A stretch of DNA of 64,000 nucleotides. Origin: Coniferiporia sulphurascens. Taxonomy: Eukaryota > Basidiomycota > Agaricomycetes > Hymenochaetales > Hymenochaetaceae. The DNA lies in NCBI GenBank assembly GCA_002794785.1, contig NBBA01000011.1:186001-250000 (forward strand), given 5' to 3'. The notes beneath the pieces are model-generated. The model searched no databases, was not told the origin of the DNA, and saw only the letters and a list, made by a program, of their open reading frames with translations. A program made the position numbers and the translations under genes. This document shows positions 24,201 through 36,348 of the stretch, piece after piece; the first letter of the stretch is position 1, and each line of letters begins with the position of its first letter.

Positions 24201-24560
24201 CGTCTACTGGAGTGTCACGAGCGATACCAGTACACACGAGGTTTTCATCAAGGTACGGACGTCGCTACTTTTCACTTCCTCAGCACGTCATCCTCTGGTC
24301 AATGATACTGAGTTACGCGTCTAAAGGTCGTAAACACCGCCTCCGACACCGCACAGGTCAACTTGCAGCTCCCCTTTAACGTGTCCCCGCATGCCACCGT
24401 TCAGTTACTCGATGGCGGCTCGGCGGGTGGCTCTGCAAGCAACACGCCTGCGACGCCATCGGCTGCCGTGCCGAAGACGACGACGTTGTCTGTGGGGAAA
24501 AACTTCGGCTATACCGCTCCTGGCTTCAGCTTCAGTGTCCTGACGCTCACGGCTCTGTGA
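21205..24560 (+). CDS. Secreted alpha-L-arabinofuranosidase, glycoside hydrolase family 51
   Basis: Plant-cell-wall enzyme removing arabinose side chains. ATG at 21205 with a secretory signal peptide (MLLRSLALITGLVYVAKA). The GH51 landmarks appear in order over many short exons: TLFGLMFED, HSGDGGLYAELLQNRAFQQ, KPAFFRFPGGNN, WNNTVGPLVDRPGRLGDWGY, LGLKEYLDFIEDEG, WVEIGNEDFF with the acid/base Glu (about 23127-23160), and YFEGEYAAVSTNADDIFG with the nucleophile Glu split by an intron (about 23530-23640). The C-terminal beta domain ends at 24560. Two 3-nt exons are needed: CAT at 21528-21530 and GAA at 22519-22521. One intron starts with GC (22812-22868). After the GAA exon the frame appears shifted by one base near 22595, so this copy may be damaged or the site may be spliced differently. 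Confidence 0.9.
21528..21530 (+). other. 3-nt micro-exon (His codon CAT) of the GH51 gene
   Basis: Flanked by a 53-nt intron (21475-21527, GTGAGT..CAG) and a 57-nt intron (21531-21587, GTACGC..CAG). Including CAT restores the conserved ED-I-S-H-S-GDGG motif exactly; no other splicing does. Confidence 0.7.
22519..22521 (+). other. 3-nt micro-exon (Glu codon GAA) of the GH51 gene
   Basis: Flanked by introns 22453-22518 (66 nt) and 22522-22582 (61 nt). Including it gives GGNNLE followed by GQS, the usual GH51 sequence, but the exon after GQSI is then one base out of frame. Confidence 0.6.
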
Positions 24561-24779
24561 ACGCCGACTCTCCCATTTAGGGAGGCGGGCTGGGTGGCCA
24601 TAGTCTGTACTACAGTGGGGTGATGGCCGTCTACAATATGAAGTCGAGCGTACAACCATGCATTAAGTATTCGGATTTGGGCTGTCATTATATACGTATT
24701 ATCAAAAGGATGCTGTGTACAGCATTAAACAGGCCTTGAAATAAACATGCAAGTTACTTGCTCCACCATTTTGCTGAGT

Positions 24780-26634
24780 CTACAGGAAATCAAGTCCGAT
24801 CCCGACTTGGAATCCTCGCCGATGAGCGTCACTTTTATTTGCCACGAGTGGCACGCCGAAATTGAGCTCGACACGGACGGGGTCGAGACGATAGAGGATG
24901 CCGACGCCGGCAGAGACGCACGGTTTTGAGATGCTGGCTCGAACGCTATCGACAAGCGAGCGGCCTGCGGAAAAGAATGATAAATGAATTATTTGGCCTT
25001 AATATGAAATTCGCGAATATAGCACCTTTATCGAGCGGATCGAGTTGACCTGCATTGAAGAAAACGTGCGTCTTGACGGGCCATTGCGGTCTCAGTGGAA
25101 GGTCCGAAATCAGGCTGACACCTGCAGCCCAGAAGAGGTTGCCACCGAGCGAGTCCGCTGAGAAAGTACGTTAGAAATATATGAGCAAAATTAGGAGCCG
25201 ATCGGAAGAGGAAAAGACTAACGTCCATCACGAGGTCCGAGTCCGTTGTGCTTGAACATACGTACGTCGAGCGGACCGCCAAGCTGAAAGCGGTCGTTGA
25301 AACGCACTGCCCGGTCGTCTAGAGCATGCAGGCAACCAGCTTTTCCAGAGAACGAGAGCATCGAATTACCGAAGAATCTGCGCGCTACCTGAAAGGCAAG
25401 CTGGGACTTCAGAAAAGCAGTATCCCCGCCAAGGCCGGCTAGTTCCTAAGAAATATTCAGTAGTTAGAACGTAGTGGCAAATAAAATGTAGGTGAGCCAA
25501 CATTGTAAGAGCGGAAATAGCCCCCACGTGAGGGCATGGCCTTGTCATCTCGCGAGTCGAAGCACCAGCTATGAGAAAGAGACGATTTTATAGAATGTCC
25601 TGCAGCCTCGCGGATACTATATGCACAAACACCGCCATCAGTACGAGACATGTAAACATGAGGAACTTAGGGCACACCTCAGCGAGGCTGGTTGAGTCAG
25701 GGCATGTACGTGTCTGAGTGCACCCTCATACGCAAACTCGCTCGTTGTTTGTTTCCCTACAGTCTGCACAGTGTGCTCATCATTACCACCATACGCGTGC
25801 GACCTGAGACGAGCTGACCTAGCTCACCCTGACGACAGCACGCAGACCGCGAACACCTTCGATACAACTTGCAAAGGCCGTCAAGTCTTTCTCCAGCCCG
25901 AAAACAGATATTTCACCGCGGGTTTTCAAATTTGGCGATATTGGAGCGGAAAGCGCAATGTGGCCAGCGAGACGAGTCTTTAACCCGGTGGAAAATGTAG
26001 CTTCGAGAGTCTCGGCACCACCAAAGGCATTGCGCGCACGCCCCTGAATGCTAACGGAGCCCTCTTGATCCCCGAGCTCGGTAGACGTTTTCAGGAAGTA
26101 TCGGCCCTTCTGGCGAGCCTGAAGGACGAGCTCGACATCACCTGGGCGCGCAAGGGTGTCGCGGGACGCCTCAAGGCGCGGACTGACAGCGGAAAAGACA
26201 TCGGTTTCGAGAAGTTTATTGGTTATGCGTTTGGTGGAAATAAGTACATCTTTCAGAGTCGCGGTATTGTCTTCATTTGGAGTTGCAAGGTGAGGCTTGA
26301 TGAGCCAATGGAGGAAAGAAGGACGTGTTTGAGGAGCACCCTGAACGCGTACAGACGAGATACGCATTGGGGTCTCCATGTTACCCTGGATCTGCATATA
26401 AAAGTTCGCATTGGGGAGTGCAAAGCGAGAAAATAGCAAACGCACAAGGTCTCCAAGATAGAGGACGGCAGACTCGTACTCGCTCCTCAGCTTGCGTTCT
26501 ATACGATCCTCTTGCCATTTTTTTAATTTTTCCAATTCTGAAAGATCCGGTTCGCGGTCTCTGGGGACGGAGGTATTGGAAAGCGGTGGATTGATGCGGT
26601 CGGAGAGGGGGACGGGACTTGAGTCGGACTCCAT
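24780..26634 (-). CDS. SAM50: Mitochondrial outer-membrane sorting and assembly protein SAM50 (Omp85/BamA family)
   Basis: Beta-barrel insertase of the mitochondrial outer membrane. The N-terminal part from ATG 26634 is polar (LEKLKKWQEDRIERKLRSEY). It is followed by a POTRA-like region with RISSVRVQGAPQTRPSFLHW and the barrel start AFGGAETLEATFSTGLKTR, typical of SAM50. The last exon reads CVSAGVGILYRLDPVRVELN and ends HRRGFQVGIGLDFL before TAG at 24780-24782, which matches the C-terminal barrel strand of the family. About six exons give roughly 480-500 residues, the usual size. It converges on the GH51 gene (220 bp apart) and diverges from MSH2 (240 bp between starts). Confidence 0.93.
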
Positions 26635-26874
26635 GTGTCGCGAGCCTGGGCGGCGCCGACTCGACGCGCCCTGCGAAAAGTCCGGGCATTATCACGTGAC
26701 CGACTGGTTATGAACCGATCATTTCTTTGTCAGCGTACCGACGCCCAAGCTTACGTCAAATGAAACGCGTACGCGCTTCGCGTCGAGGCGCGTCAGTCCA
26801 GAGCTTCAGGTTTCTCTCCTTTCGACGTCTGCTCGGCGAAGATATAGCTTACAACAAACCTCCTAAGAGATAAA
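26635..26874. promoter_or_regulatory. Divergent promoter of SAM50 and MSH2 with an ACGCGT box
   Basis: 240 bp between the two start codons. ACGCGT at 26765-26770 matches the MCB element bound by the G1/S factor MBF in yeasts, where several DNA-repair genes use it. One hexamer in CpG-rich sequence is weak evidence. Confidence 0.4.
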
Positions 26875-29800
26875 ATGTCGCTAATGTATGGAAAGGAAAA
26901 GAACGAGGATCACGACTTCGGTACGTCTTGCGAAATCGGTGGACGGTACGGAGTGGCAGCATTATATTGAACTTTTTGTGCCTTTGCGCAGACCAAGCCG
27001 ACGTTGGTTTCCTCACATTTTTCAGTCGCTTACCTCCAAAGCGCGCAGATACGATTCGCCTATTCGATAGACGCGACTTCTTTTCTGCGCACGGTGCTGA
27101 CGCCCAGTACATTGCCGCTCACGTCTTCCGCACCCAGTCTGTGCTAAAACACCTCGGCAATACTGCTAAAGGATCTGGTCTCCCTAGCGTCACTCTGAGT
27201 AATAATGTTGCGACCGCTTTTTTGCGTGACGCGCTCACTGCTCGCCAACTCCGCGTGGAGATTTGGACTCCTGAACCCGGCCAGGGTAAGAAGACGGCGA
27301 AGTTCAGGCTCGAGAAAGAAGTACGTGTTCTAAGCATTTTGGCCGTATCTATCCATCGTAGAACATATCGTTCATCATGACCACAAAGGCCTCTCCGGGA
27401 AACCTTCAGGCTGTTGAGGACATGCTATTCGTCAATACGGACCTGTTATCTGCACCCATAGTCATGGCGGTGAAGATCGGCACGTCCCCAGTTCTTGGTC
27501 CGTTTTTTAGATACCCCTGTATTAAGGGAAATGATAACGTATGCTCACTCGTATCCCTCTGATGAACACTCAGGTCCATCGGGGGCCTCGACTTTCAAAA
27601 ATAAGTCCGTTGGCGTCGCGTTTGCCGACACGTCTGTCCGAGAAATTGGTGTCTCAGAATTTGTAGACAACGACCTTTTCTCGAACATTGAGGTATTTCA
27701 AATTATAGTGATTTCTTGGGCGTAAGATGTGGTTCGTACTCACTTCCTGTGCCACGGATTAGTCACTCGTTATTCAACTATCCGTCAAGGAGGCGGTGAT
27801 CCCCATGACCTCAAAGTCGGGAAATACCGACCGCGATATCGAGCTAAATAAGCTCAAAGGTGTGCTCGACCGATGCGGGGTTGTCATCACCGAGCGGAAG
27901 CAAAGCAAGCAAAGGCAGCTTTTCGTTCAACACACCCACTGATTTGTTTTCCAGGCGAGTTCACGGCTAAGAATATTGACCAAGACCTCGCTCGACTCCT
28001 CGTCGAGACTACTTCAGATGTGGACGTCACCGCCAGGATTCGTGAGGACATTCTCGCATTTGCATGAGCTCTCGAGAACTAACTTATGTCTATGTAAAGC
28101 GGAACTGTCGTCGTCAACTTCAGCCGCATCTTCTGCCGTCAGTGCATTGGTGTCTTACTTGTCACTTCTTAGTGACTCTTCCAACCATAATTCTTACGCG
28201 CTGAGGACGCATGATTTATCACAATACATGAGGCTAGATGCAAGTGCCTTGCGGGCGCTTGCACTGGTTGGAGACGGTGTAGGCTTTTCGATCTAACGTG
28301 TAGTCTGTCGTGCAAACTAACCGCTGATTTCCTAGACCACATCGGGAAAAAACACCACCCTACACGGGCTATTGAACAAATGTAAGACAGCGCAGGGGAC
28401 CCGTTTACTGGGAAGCTGGTTGAAGCAACCGCTGGTGAATTTGCATGAGATCCGTAAGTAATAAACGGTTTGAAATAGGACCATAATAAGCAAACTATCG
28501 CACAGAAAAACGACAAGACCTGGTGCAAGCTTTTGTCGACGATTCAAATACTCGACGAATCTTACAGGTGAGCGAGTTGGGCTGTGCGCCCTGAATACGC
28601 TCTGGACATGTGTCACCTATATTACAGGATGAGTACCTAAGAATGATGCCGGATATGCACCGCATCAGCAAGCGATTTCAGAGGTCCGTGGCGTCTCTTG
28701 AAGACGTTGTACGCGTTTACCAAGCTGCGCAGAAGGTTTTCACACTTCATTAGTTGATGAGAAAGCTTGATTAAATCTCTTTTAGCTGTCCGGTTTAATG
28801 GAGGCATTGGAGTCCATAGAGACGGAAAACGTTGATTTTACGCGTCTAATAGAGGAGGTCTATCTCGCTAAGCTGAAGGTGTGCATTTTTACTTGTTTCT
28901 GAAGCAGTGATCCGAATTACTGAATTACCGAATTACCTTTCCAAGGAACATAGCCAGAATTTAGAAAAGTACTCTGAAATGGTCGAGCAGACACTTGACT
29001 TAGATGAACTCTCTTCGCATAATTTTGTTATCAGGCCTGATTATGACGACCGCCTGCGCGAACTGGCCAACAAACTTATGGAAATCAGAGATGGGTTAGA
29101 TAGCGAACATCGAGGTGTCGGTCGTGAAATCGGACTAGAACTAGACAAGAAGCTGCATCTAGAAAATAGTCAGCAATACGGATACTGCTTCCGCCTTACT
29201 AAAGCTGTGGGCAACTTATGCTTTCACTCTCAGCAGGAGTGTAGCTTACCCTTATTTTAGGATGCGAAAGCAATAAGCAACGAGAAGAAGTTCACAGAAC
29301 TGGGGACGAACAAAAGCGGTGTTTACTTTACGACTAAAAAGTTGAAAAGCCTTGCCACCGACTACCAGGAAACCACGGATTCTTACACCAAGACCCAGAG
29401 CGGACTGGTGAAGGAGATTGTTAACATTGCTGGTCGAGCATTTTCTTTTTTCCTTCATTTTCTGCGCATACTCAAATTGGACTGTCTTCAGCGACATACA
29501 CTCCTGTGTTAGAAGCCCTTGACGATCAAATTTCCCACCTTGACGTTATTATAAGGCGAGCGGTGTCATACTATTCACTGTACCCAAACGTTTATCTAAC
29601 CTATTTGACAGTTTTGCCCACGTTTCTGCTAATGCTCCAGAGACTTACGTCAGGCCTACGGTGCTGCATAAAGGTACGAAACGCCTTGTTTGCCTCGGAT
29701 CTTCTAATGAACGTGTTGCAAAGGCGAGGGCAGCCTAATTCTTAAAGAAGCCAGACATCCCCTTCTTGAGGTTCAAGACGACATCAGCTTCATCCCTAAC

Positions 29801-31140
29801 GACGTTGAGATGATAAAAGGTAGGGATTTCGGAGGCTTAACTTGAAAAAAAATTCAACGCTTTGACCACTTTTTCTAGGAGAAAGCGAGTTCCAACTAAT
29901 AAGTGTGCAGGTCTTCTTCGTGGTCCAGTCGTATGCTGATTGCGTCCGTAGCTGGTCCGAATATGGGCGGTAAGAGCACATATATACGCCAGGTCAGCCT
30001 CAACGCTAGGTCCATACGATGCACAATAGTTGATGTTCGTATACGCATTTGTCAGGCTGGAGTAATTGCTCTCATGGCCCAGACGGGCTGTTTCGTGCCC
30101 TGTGCAGAGGCGCAACTTCCCATTTTCGATTCAATCCTTTGCCGCGTTGGTGCAGGAGACAGTCAGCTTAAGGGCGTCTCCACGTTTATGGCCGAAATGC
30201 TTGAAACTGCGACGATACTGAAGGTACTGTCACATGCTTTCATCGGAAAGTTATTTAGTCGCAACTTACACGAACCAGTCCGCGTCGAAGGACTCTCTTG
30301 TCATTATTGATGAGCTAGGAAGAGGTAAAGAGGGTTTAATATTCGCCAAAGGGATTTTGAGCTGACTTATATACAAAGGAACGTCGACATACGATGGGTT
30401 TGGCCTTGCATGGGCGATCTCTGAGTACGCCCCATCATCGTCTGCATACATGTGCACTAACTGGTGTGACAGACACATAGCGTCCCAGATTCATGCATTC
30501 TGCCTTTTCGCTACACATTTTCACGAACTCACAGCCCTGGATCAGCAGATATCGCATGTCAAGAACCTACACGTTGTCGCTCATGTTACGAAAACTGGCG
30601 AATCTACTCAAGACCGCGATATCACACTCCTCTATAAGGTCGAACCTGGTGAGTCCGATCATATTGAATGGCTTTTTAGTACTGCTGCTGATGGGACGGT
30701 ATTCTCTTAGGCATATGTGACCAAAGCTTTGGTATTCATGTCGCTGAGCTCGCAAATTTTCCAAAAGATGTCGTTAAGGTGAGTGAAGATTGGTCATAAT
30801 TTCCCGCATCCGATGCTCGACGAAATCCTCACGTATAACATCCATCATCCAGCTAGCAAAAAGGAAGGCCGATGAATTAGAAGATTTCGGGGATGAGCGC
30901 GAGGGAAGATCCGCACATCCAAGAGAAGTGACAGAAGAGGGCAGCAGGCTCATTGAGGAAATGCTACATACATGGGCCTCTCGATGCGCTGAAAAATCAG
31001 GAGACGATGGGGACGACCCCATGAACGGTGGAAACGAGGACGTCGATACAGATATCGCTATTTTAAAAGATTGTCTGGAAACGTATCGCGGGCGCATTGA
31101 CGCAAACCCATGGATTCAATCGCTCTTGTCTGCTTTGTAG
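26875..31140 (+). CDS. MSH2: DNA mismatch repair protein MSH2
   Basis: MutS homologue that recognises mismatches as a heterodimer with MSH3 or MSH6 in the nucleus. ATG at 26875 ([15 protein letters not shown]). The mismatch-binding N-terminal domain follows ([33 protein letters not shown]). Then come the lever domain with [16 protein letters not shown] and [19 protein letters not shown], and the clamp around [18 protein letters not shown]. The ATPase has Walker [14 protein letters not shown] (about 29957-29995), [17 protein letters not shown], and Walker [21 protein letters not shown] (about 30300-30410), then FATHFHEL. The stop TAG is at 31138-31140. About 15 exons with short GT..AG introns can be followed without loss of motifs, so it looks intact. 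The C-terminal tail after [13 protein letters not shown] is acidic. Confidence 0.96.
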
Positions 31141-31224
31141 ATATTGGACCGTTATTTACTTTTGTCGACGAGTAAACTAATTTTATGTAGCATATAATAA
31201 AATCGTGATCCAATGCTACGCGGT

Positions 31225-33123
31225 TCAGTCTAGGTCAACCGCCACATCGTCGGCAGTGTCTTCGGTAACATCATCCGCCTCATCATCCTCGGCTACCAAT
31301 AGGCTGCTGCCTGTCCTCAAAATTTTCTCCTGTTGTTGTTTCAGCGCCTGACGACCTGCCACGGTGATGTCTTCACCAAAGAGCCTCAAGCTGAGTGCAC
31401 TGTACGAGTTTATAAATTTGCAGTCCTAAAATTTCCGAGAAAAAGGTAACCAACCTCTTGGCTTTTTTATCAATCATCAGGCTCACAGAAACATCAGATT
31501 TCCAGAGCGGTAGGAAAAGGTCATGCGAAAGACTGTAATGCTGTAAACTTGTGCGTAGTTGCACGTTTCCAATAAGTAGGCACACCTGACACTTCCATAT
31601 TCCCCTGGCACGAATCGTATTATGTGACTCCCCAAAGCTAAAAACACAAATATTGACAATCGATACTCTGACTGTTCAGTAACTCGACGCACCTCTTGCT
31701 TCAATGTTCGATCTAAAAGGATCTTTAAATGAAGAGCAAAGCGGGTAGTACGTTTCGAGAAGAGTCCTCAACGCTAGTGCATCACCATTTACCAGCGCCT
31801 CGTAATCAATGTAAGGGAGAAGCGCAAGTAACCCTTCGCTCAGCACGCGAAATTCTGTTTTAGAATCCTTGGTAGAGGACTCGATAGATGACGCGCCCTT
31901 TGCGTGCCCCAATTCCGATCTACCAAAAAGTTTTACCCCTGCACTCACCAGACGTATCTTCGTATAGTCTGCACGCTCCATAATTGCCTTGACGGCATCA
32001 TTGACGAGATATAAAGAGCGAAGTGGGGCTCCGTCTGGATTGCGTACGTATAAATTCGATCGAGGAAATGTCGGCGATAGGTTCAGCTTCTTGCTGTTCA
32101 GACACGCGCGTTGCTGATGAACATGAGGGCAGTGGAGGAAGAAGAGACTAAACTGACATGCAAGAAACAAGGCTCGGTTCATCGGCGGACACGAACGTGA
32201 AGGGGTTCTCCTTGAACACCCCCGTCGACTCGGCATTAGGCTCTCCTGCGTCCTCCTGATGAGATGAGAACTCTGGGCTATCGCTATCGACTGCGTTATC
32301 TTTTTCATCAAACAACTTTGGCTTTTTTGCAACCGGGCCTTCTTCAACCTCCACAGTCTCATTCGCTCCGGCTGTATCCTTTACGGGGACAGGCCTCTTT
32401 CCCTCCATTTTCGGTCTTGCTGCGCAAAGCGTGGTATCGCTAGACCGTTGGAGAACAGCAACGAAGAACCCCCCTGAGTCCTGTAAGTGGGGATATATCC
32501 GTATGCTGTGATCAACATTGCCTTAGTGCCAAACATCAACTAGCTCGACCATGCTTACCAGCGCTCCAGCCTCAACTGGTCCGCATTTGAAGGCGGCCAA
32601 TGAGTCGCGAGCATTCTATTCCGTACCATACCCTCCCTTTCCTTACCTTTAGCTGACCGTTTACCCTTCGGGATGCTCTTGTCTTCGTCAATCTCCCTCT
32701 GTCCTTCACTGTCTTCAGGCATACCGACGGTAAATGTGTTAGCTAGTTTTTTAAGCGCTGTACAGTAGTCTTCGTAAGATGCGTGGGTCACATCAACGTC
32801 GCGATCGACTGCAGGGCGCCATGTTGAGAGACCCGGACGTCGAATGAGGGCTGGGAGGGTACCTGACACGTCCACAAGCTCGAAGCCTTTTTTTCGAGAT
32901 ATATTCAGTCAACTCGATAGGTTTGGACAACGATGCAAGACTCACCTGGGACACTGTTCAGTGCCGCCGCTATGACGGCTTCATTTTCAACAGGATTTAA
33001 AGAACACGTCGAATAAACTATGCGAGGTTTGTCCTGAGATGGTTCTGTATCGTTCTTAAGCATACGCATGGCCCGCTGGAGTATGCGAAGTTGTAGGCTA
33101 TAGAAGCATGCGATATTGAGATC

Positions 33124-33163
<40 letters not shown>

Positions 33164-34024
33164 ACTTACGAATGTAAACCGTTTCCCTCCATTGGACTCC
33201 AGTTCCTCCATATACCAACATTTTTCCTCAAAGTGCCATCGCCGCTGCAAGGCACGTCCGCGAGAATCCTGTCGAAGCGTAGATATTCGCCTCTAGATTT
33301 CAGATAAGGAAAAACAGATGCATCTAAATTGGTGACCATGAGAGCAGGGGAAGGAAGCCTAGCCGATGTGTGAACTAGGAGTTGAGCACGCTTGTGGTCC
33401 GCATCGTTTGCCACAAGTATGCCTGATGGTGGATCCATTGCCTCTAAGAGTTGGGACGTTTTCGATCCTGGGGCGGCACATAGATCGATTACAGAGTGAT
33501 CTGGGCGAACGTCCAGGAAGAGCGGGGGAAGCATGCTGACAGCTTCTTGCCTCGATATGTTGCCAATTTCCGTCTCATAAACAAGGAAGGAATGAAAACG
33601 CTTATACTCTGGCGATCTCCGAAGTTCCTTCCTAGGGACGCTCAGATGCCAGGCGAGTCCTTGTGGATACCACGGGATGGGACGAGGGACTGGGAGCGGT
33701 TCGCCATTGAAGCTACCAGTCTCAAGCTGAGGTACGAATGTGTTTTTTATGGCGTTATTCAATACATCTTTCATCTGTCGATTCCCGGCAATTCGGAAGG
33801 TGGATGGCAACGACTGGCGTAACGCCTGCATGAACGAGTCCCATTCGTCGGCAGGTAAAATTTGCTGCGTCTTGTAGTATTTTTCGAACCGTTCGTTGGA
33901 CATTTCCAGCTCATCCCTGTTAGTCCACTTAGGGTCCCTCCCCTTTCCTTTCCTCTAACAAAATAATTCAGCAGTCCGCAGGCGAAAATGCGTTGTTAAA
34001 AAATTTGACCTTTGACCTAGTCAT
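31225..34024 (-). CDS. TRM4: tRNA (cytosine-5)-methyltransferase TRM4/NSUN2-like
   Basis: Makes m5C in tRNA from S-adenosylmethionine. The family motifs are all present: FHSFLVYETEIGNISRQEAV, the cofactor loop VIDLCAAPGSKTSQLLEAMD, RILADVPCSGDGTLRKN with the motif VI Cys, and RIVYSTCSLNPVENEA with the catalytic motif IV Cys (about 33015-32970). The C-terminal part ends in an acidic tail before TGA at 31225-31227. An in-frame ATG at 33903 is preceded by an open frame encoding a basic stretch typical of TRM4 N-termini. An 8-nt first exon (34024-34017) joined to it across an intron of about 65 nt gives MTRKGKGRDPKWTNRDELE, so I prefer the start at 34024. That first donor (GTCAAA) is weak. It converges on MSH2, 84 bp apart, and is divergent from the next gene. 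Confidence 0.92.
33128..33160. repeat. (AG)n microsatellite in a TRM4 intron
   Basis: About 16 uninterrupted AG units on the plus strand, at the edge of an intron of the minus-strand TRM4 gene; as CT on the sense strand it may serve as a pyrimidine tract. Confidence 0.95.
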
Positions 34025-34097
34025 GGTTCGCAGTCAACCTCAAACAAAATAGCGTATTGCCGTTTCAGGTAGCCCTCCGCCCCTGCCCTCCACTACC
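34025..34097. promoter_or_regulatory. Very short divergent promoter between TRM4 and the EF-hand-like gene
   Basis: Only 73 bp separate the preferred start codons, so the core promoters must overlap or use initiation inside the gap. No TATA box is seen. Confidence 0.4.
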
Positions 34098-35155
34098 ATG
34101 GCAGCGAGTGCGGATGCGGATTCAGACAAAACTATGGCAAAGCTCCCAAACCGAACTACTCAACTTATTGATCGTGCCTTCAATCGTGCATTGGAGGGGG
34201 TGGAAGCGTCTGAGAAGAGGAGGCCGCAAAAACGCCGTCGTATCCACTCTGACTTACAAGGGGAGTTGTCAGGCGGTGGCTTCATACTTGACGATCGAGA
34301 TGTAACTAATGGTGGGACGGATTCCATGTCTGGGCACGATAGCGAGGACGAAAATTATAATGAAATAACGCATATCCCGCTGTCCCTTATCCCGCGCGCT
34401 CTCCAACTCCTCAACTTACCTTTTGATGATGCCGAAGTGCTGGATATCTTCGCAAATGCCGCCTCCGGTTGGCAGACCCACAACGATAGACTCGATGAAC
34501 ATTCCGAACCGCGTGAGGAAGCGGTGAGCAGGCACGACTGGCGTGCCGTATGTGCCGTTCTCGTCCCACCCGATATTAACGCTCAATGTGATGGGGATGG
34601 GTTGCTGTTACCTGATTCTTCCCCAGCACACTCAACTCCTGGGGCGTCTGGTTCGGAGGGAGAGTCATCTTCTGGAGAAGAATACGTTCCGGAAAGGACG
34701 GTGCGACGCACGAAATCCCGTCTCGCGGGCTTAAAGACAGTTCACCGGGGGAAAAACGCACCAAGTTGTCATGCAAAAGATGTCTCTAATATCTCCCAAC
34801 AGTATGCTCGGCTTACCGGGCGTCAAATGAAGGAGATTCTTTCTACTTTTGCACTTTTTTTCCCAGACACTGCTATGGACGGGCATGGGAACATGGATCT
34901 AGATGTTCTAAAAAGCAAACGGATAGCGATCAAAGACATTGCAAGGGCTTCCGCTTCAATCAAACAGAGAATCTCGGCCGAAGAAGTGAGAGGATGTGAA
35001 AATTTGCCATATCTCAAATACTGATCGTTTTGTCCCGGCTTTCTCCACAGATAATGGAAATGCTAGAGTTTTTTTCGTCTTCTTCGTCCCGGAACAATCC
35101 GACTCTATCACTCGTCGATTTCCAGCAAATGATGCTTGTCAGCAAACTCGTGTAG
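34098..35155 (+). CDS. Nuclear-type acidic protein with EF-hand-like segments
   Basis: Two exons, 34098-34985 and 35051-35155, give 330 residues. The N-terminal part has a basic patch KRRPQKRRRIHSD that could be a nuclear localisation signal. Then comes a helix-loop-helix-like block (PLSLIPRALQLLNLPFDDAE, HDWRAVCAVLV), a Ser/Glu/Pro-rich linker, and a second block with LTGRQMKEILSTFALFFPD, IKDIARASASIKQRISAEEI and LSLVDFQQMMLVSKLV. The helix pattern and spacing resemble two EF-hand pairs as in calmodulin or centrin. The loops lack a clear calcium-binding DxDxDG, so metal binding is doubtful. The family and role are not known to me; the EF-hand fold is an inference from pattern. Confidence 0.75.
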
Positions 35156-36021
35156 ACAGGCGTCTCCTTGGTGTAGGAAGAGGATGTACTTTCGACGCCC
35201 TGGTGATAGAGCAAACCCGGTCATACGTATGCAGTGCAGTGCTAATTCCTTTTAGGAGTTTCGTCCATAGACAACCCGTCTCTTTATTTCTTTTTGTGCT
35301 GAAAGTGAATCTCACTCCTATGCAGACTTTCTGCTGTTTTTTTTTTTCATTACTGCCGTCTTCATAAGCCAAAACTCACGTGATTTTCGTATGGTGGACG
35401 GGATGGCTCAGCTCATTCGTGTAGTCGCTTCTGAGCTGCCGACCATCATTTAGAGATTAAATAAGCACACAAGAAATTCATCGGAGAGACCCCGGGAACT
35501 GCTGCTTTATGTAACTGCAAATATCCATGCTGCATAACTATTTGATTTTATTGTCAAAGTTGGAAACTGCTCAATATTATAATCAGCTTTCACAGAGTGT
35601 GAGACCTAGATACCAAATATAGTTACATAGTAGTGTTGGAATTATGATTTGGTAATCTTGACTATGAAACTACATATGGTATTTACATCTCACACTCTGT
35701 GAAGTTTTACTCGTAGTTACTTGCATGTATGCTCTTGGTTGGAAATGGCCACAAAGAAATCATTTATCAACGAGGACCGACCCGTGCTGTGACGGCACAC
35801 CTCAAGATTTCTAACAAGTAGTTGAGATTATGAAATCTGTAATAATGGCAGGGTTGGAGCAAGATTTTTCCAATGTGGACTAAGAATTCCAACTTGTCTG
35901 CAGACTGCAGACTGTACTCTGCCATACCAGCCTTTTATCAACCTCAAACAACTACAGTGTAGTATGACTCCTTTACACACCCCCTATCCTTTACACACCC
36001 TGCATTTTCTCAGTCATTTTG
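35156..36021. other. Intergenic boundary between gene block and transposon island
   Basis: A/T-rich and without coding signal. It contains a short foldback element (35588-35704). Confidence 0.5.
35588..35704. repeat. Small foldback (MITE-like) element
   Basis: The outer 16 bp (TTCACAGAGTGTGAGA and its reverse complement) are perfect, and pairing continues imperfectly to about 45 bp per arm. No clear target duplication and no coding frame. Confidence 0.6.
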
Positions 36022-36278
36022 TATTAAATAAATATAACAAACGATATAAATATAGTACATGGTCATATGAACATCCACCTTACTAAGTGAACGATAACGC
36101 AACAATAACGCCATATGATACCAGGGCTAGATAGATATAGTAGTACTAGCCCACAGAACATGTATATAAGGGGAGCTGGTCTCACCCTAGAAATACATCG
36201 GTTTACACTGATAACCCACCTTTGCCTCAACTTCACCACTGCACCTCATCATCTACCACAACATGTGTAGATTTTAAG
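36022..36278 (+). repeat. 5' LTR of the copia element
   Basis: 257 bp. Contains a TATA box (TATATAAG at 36163-36170). It differs from the 3' LTR at 13 positions, all within CpG/TpG/CpA dinucleotides. Confidence 0.93.
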
Positions 36279-36348
36279 AGGTTATGAGCCTTGACTCTAT
36301 AACTAATGAAACGATTAACGAATTCATAAAACCTCACATAACAAAATT

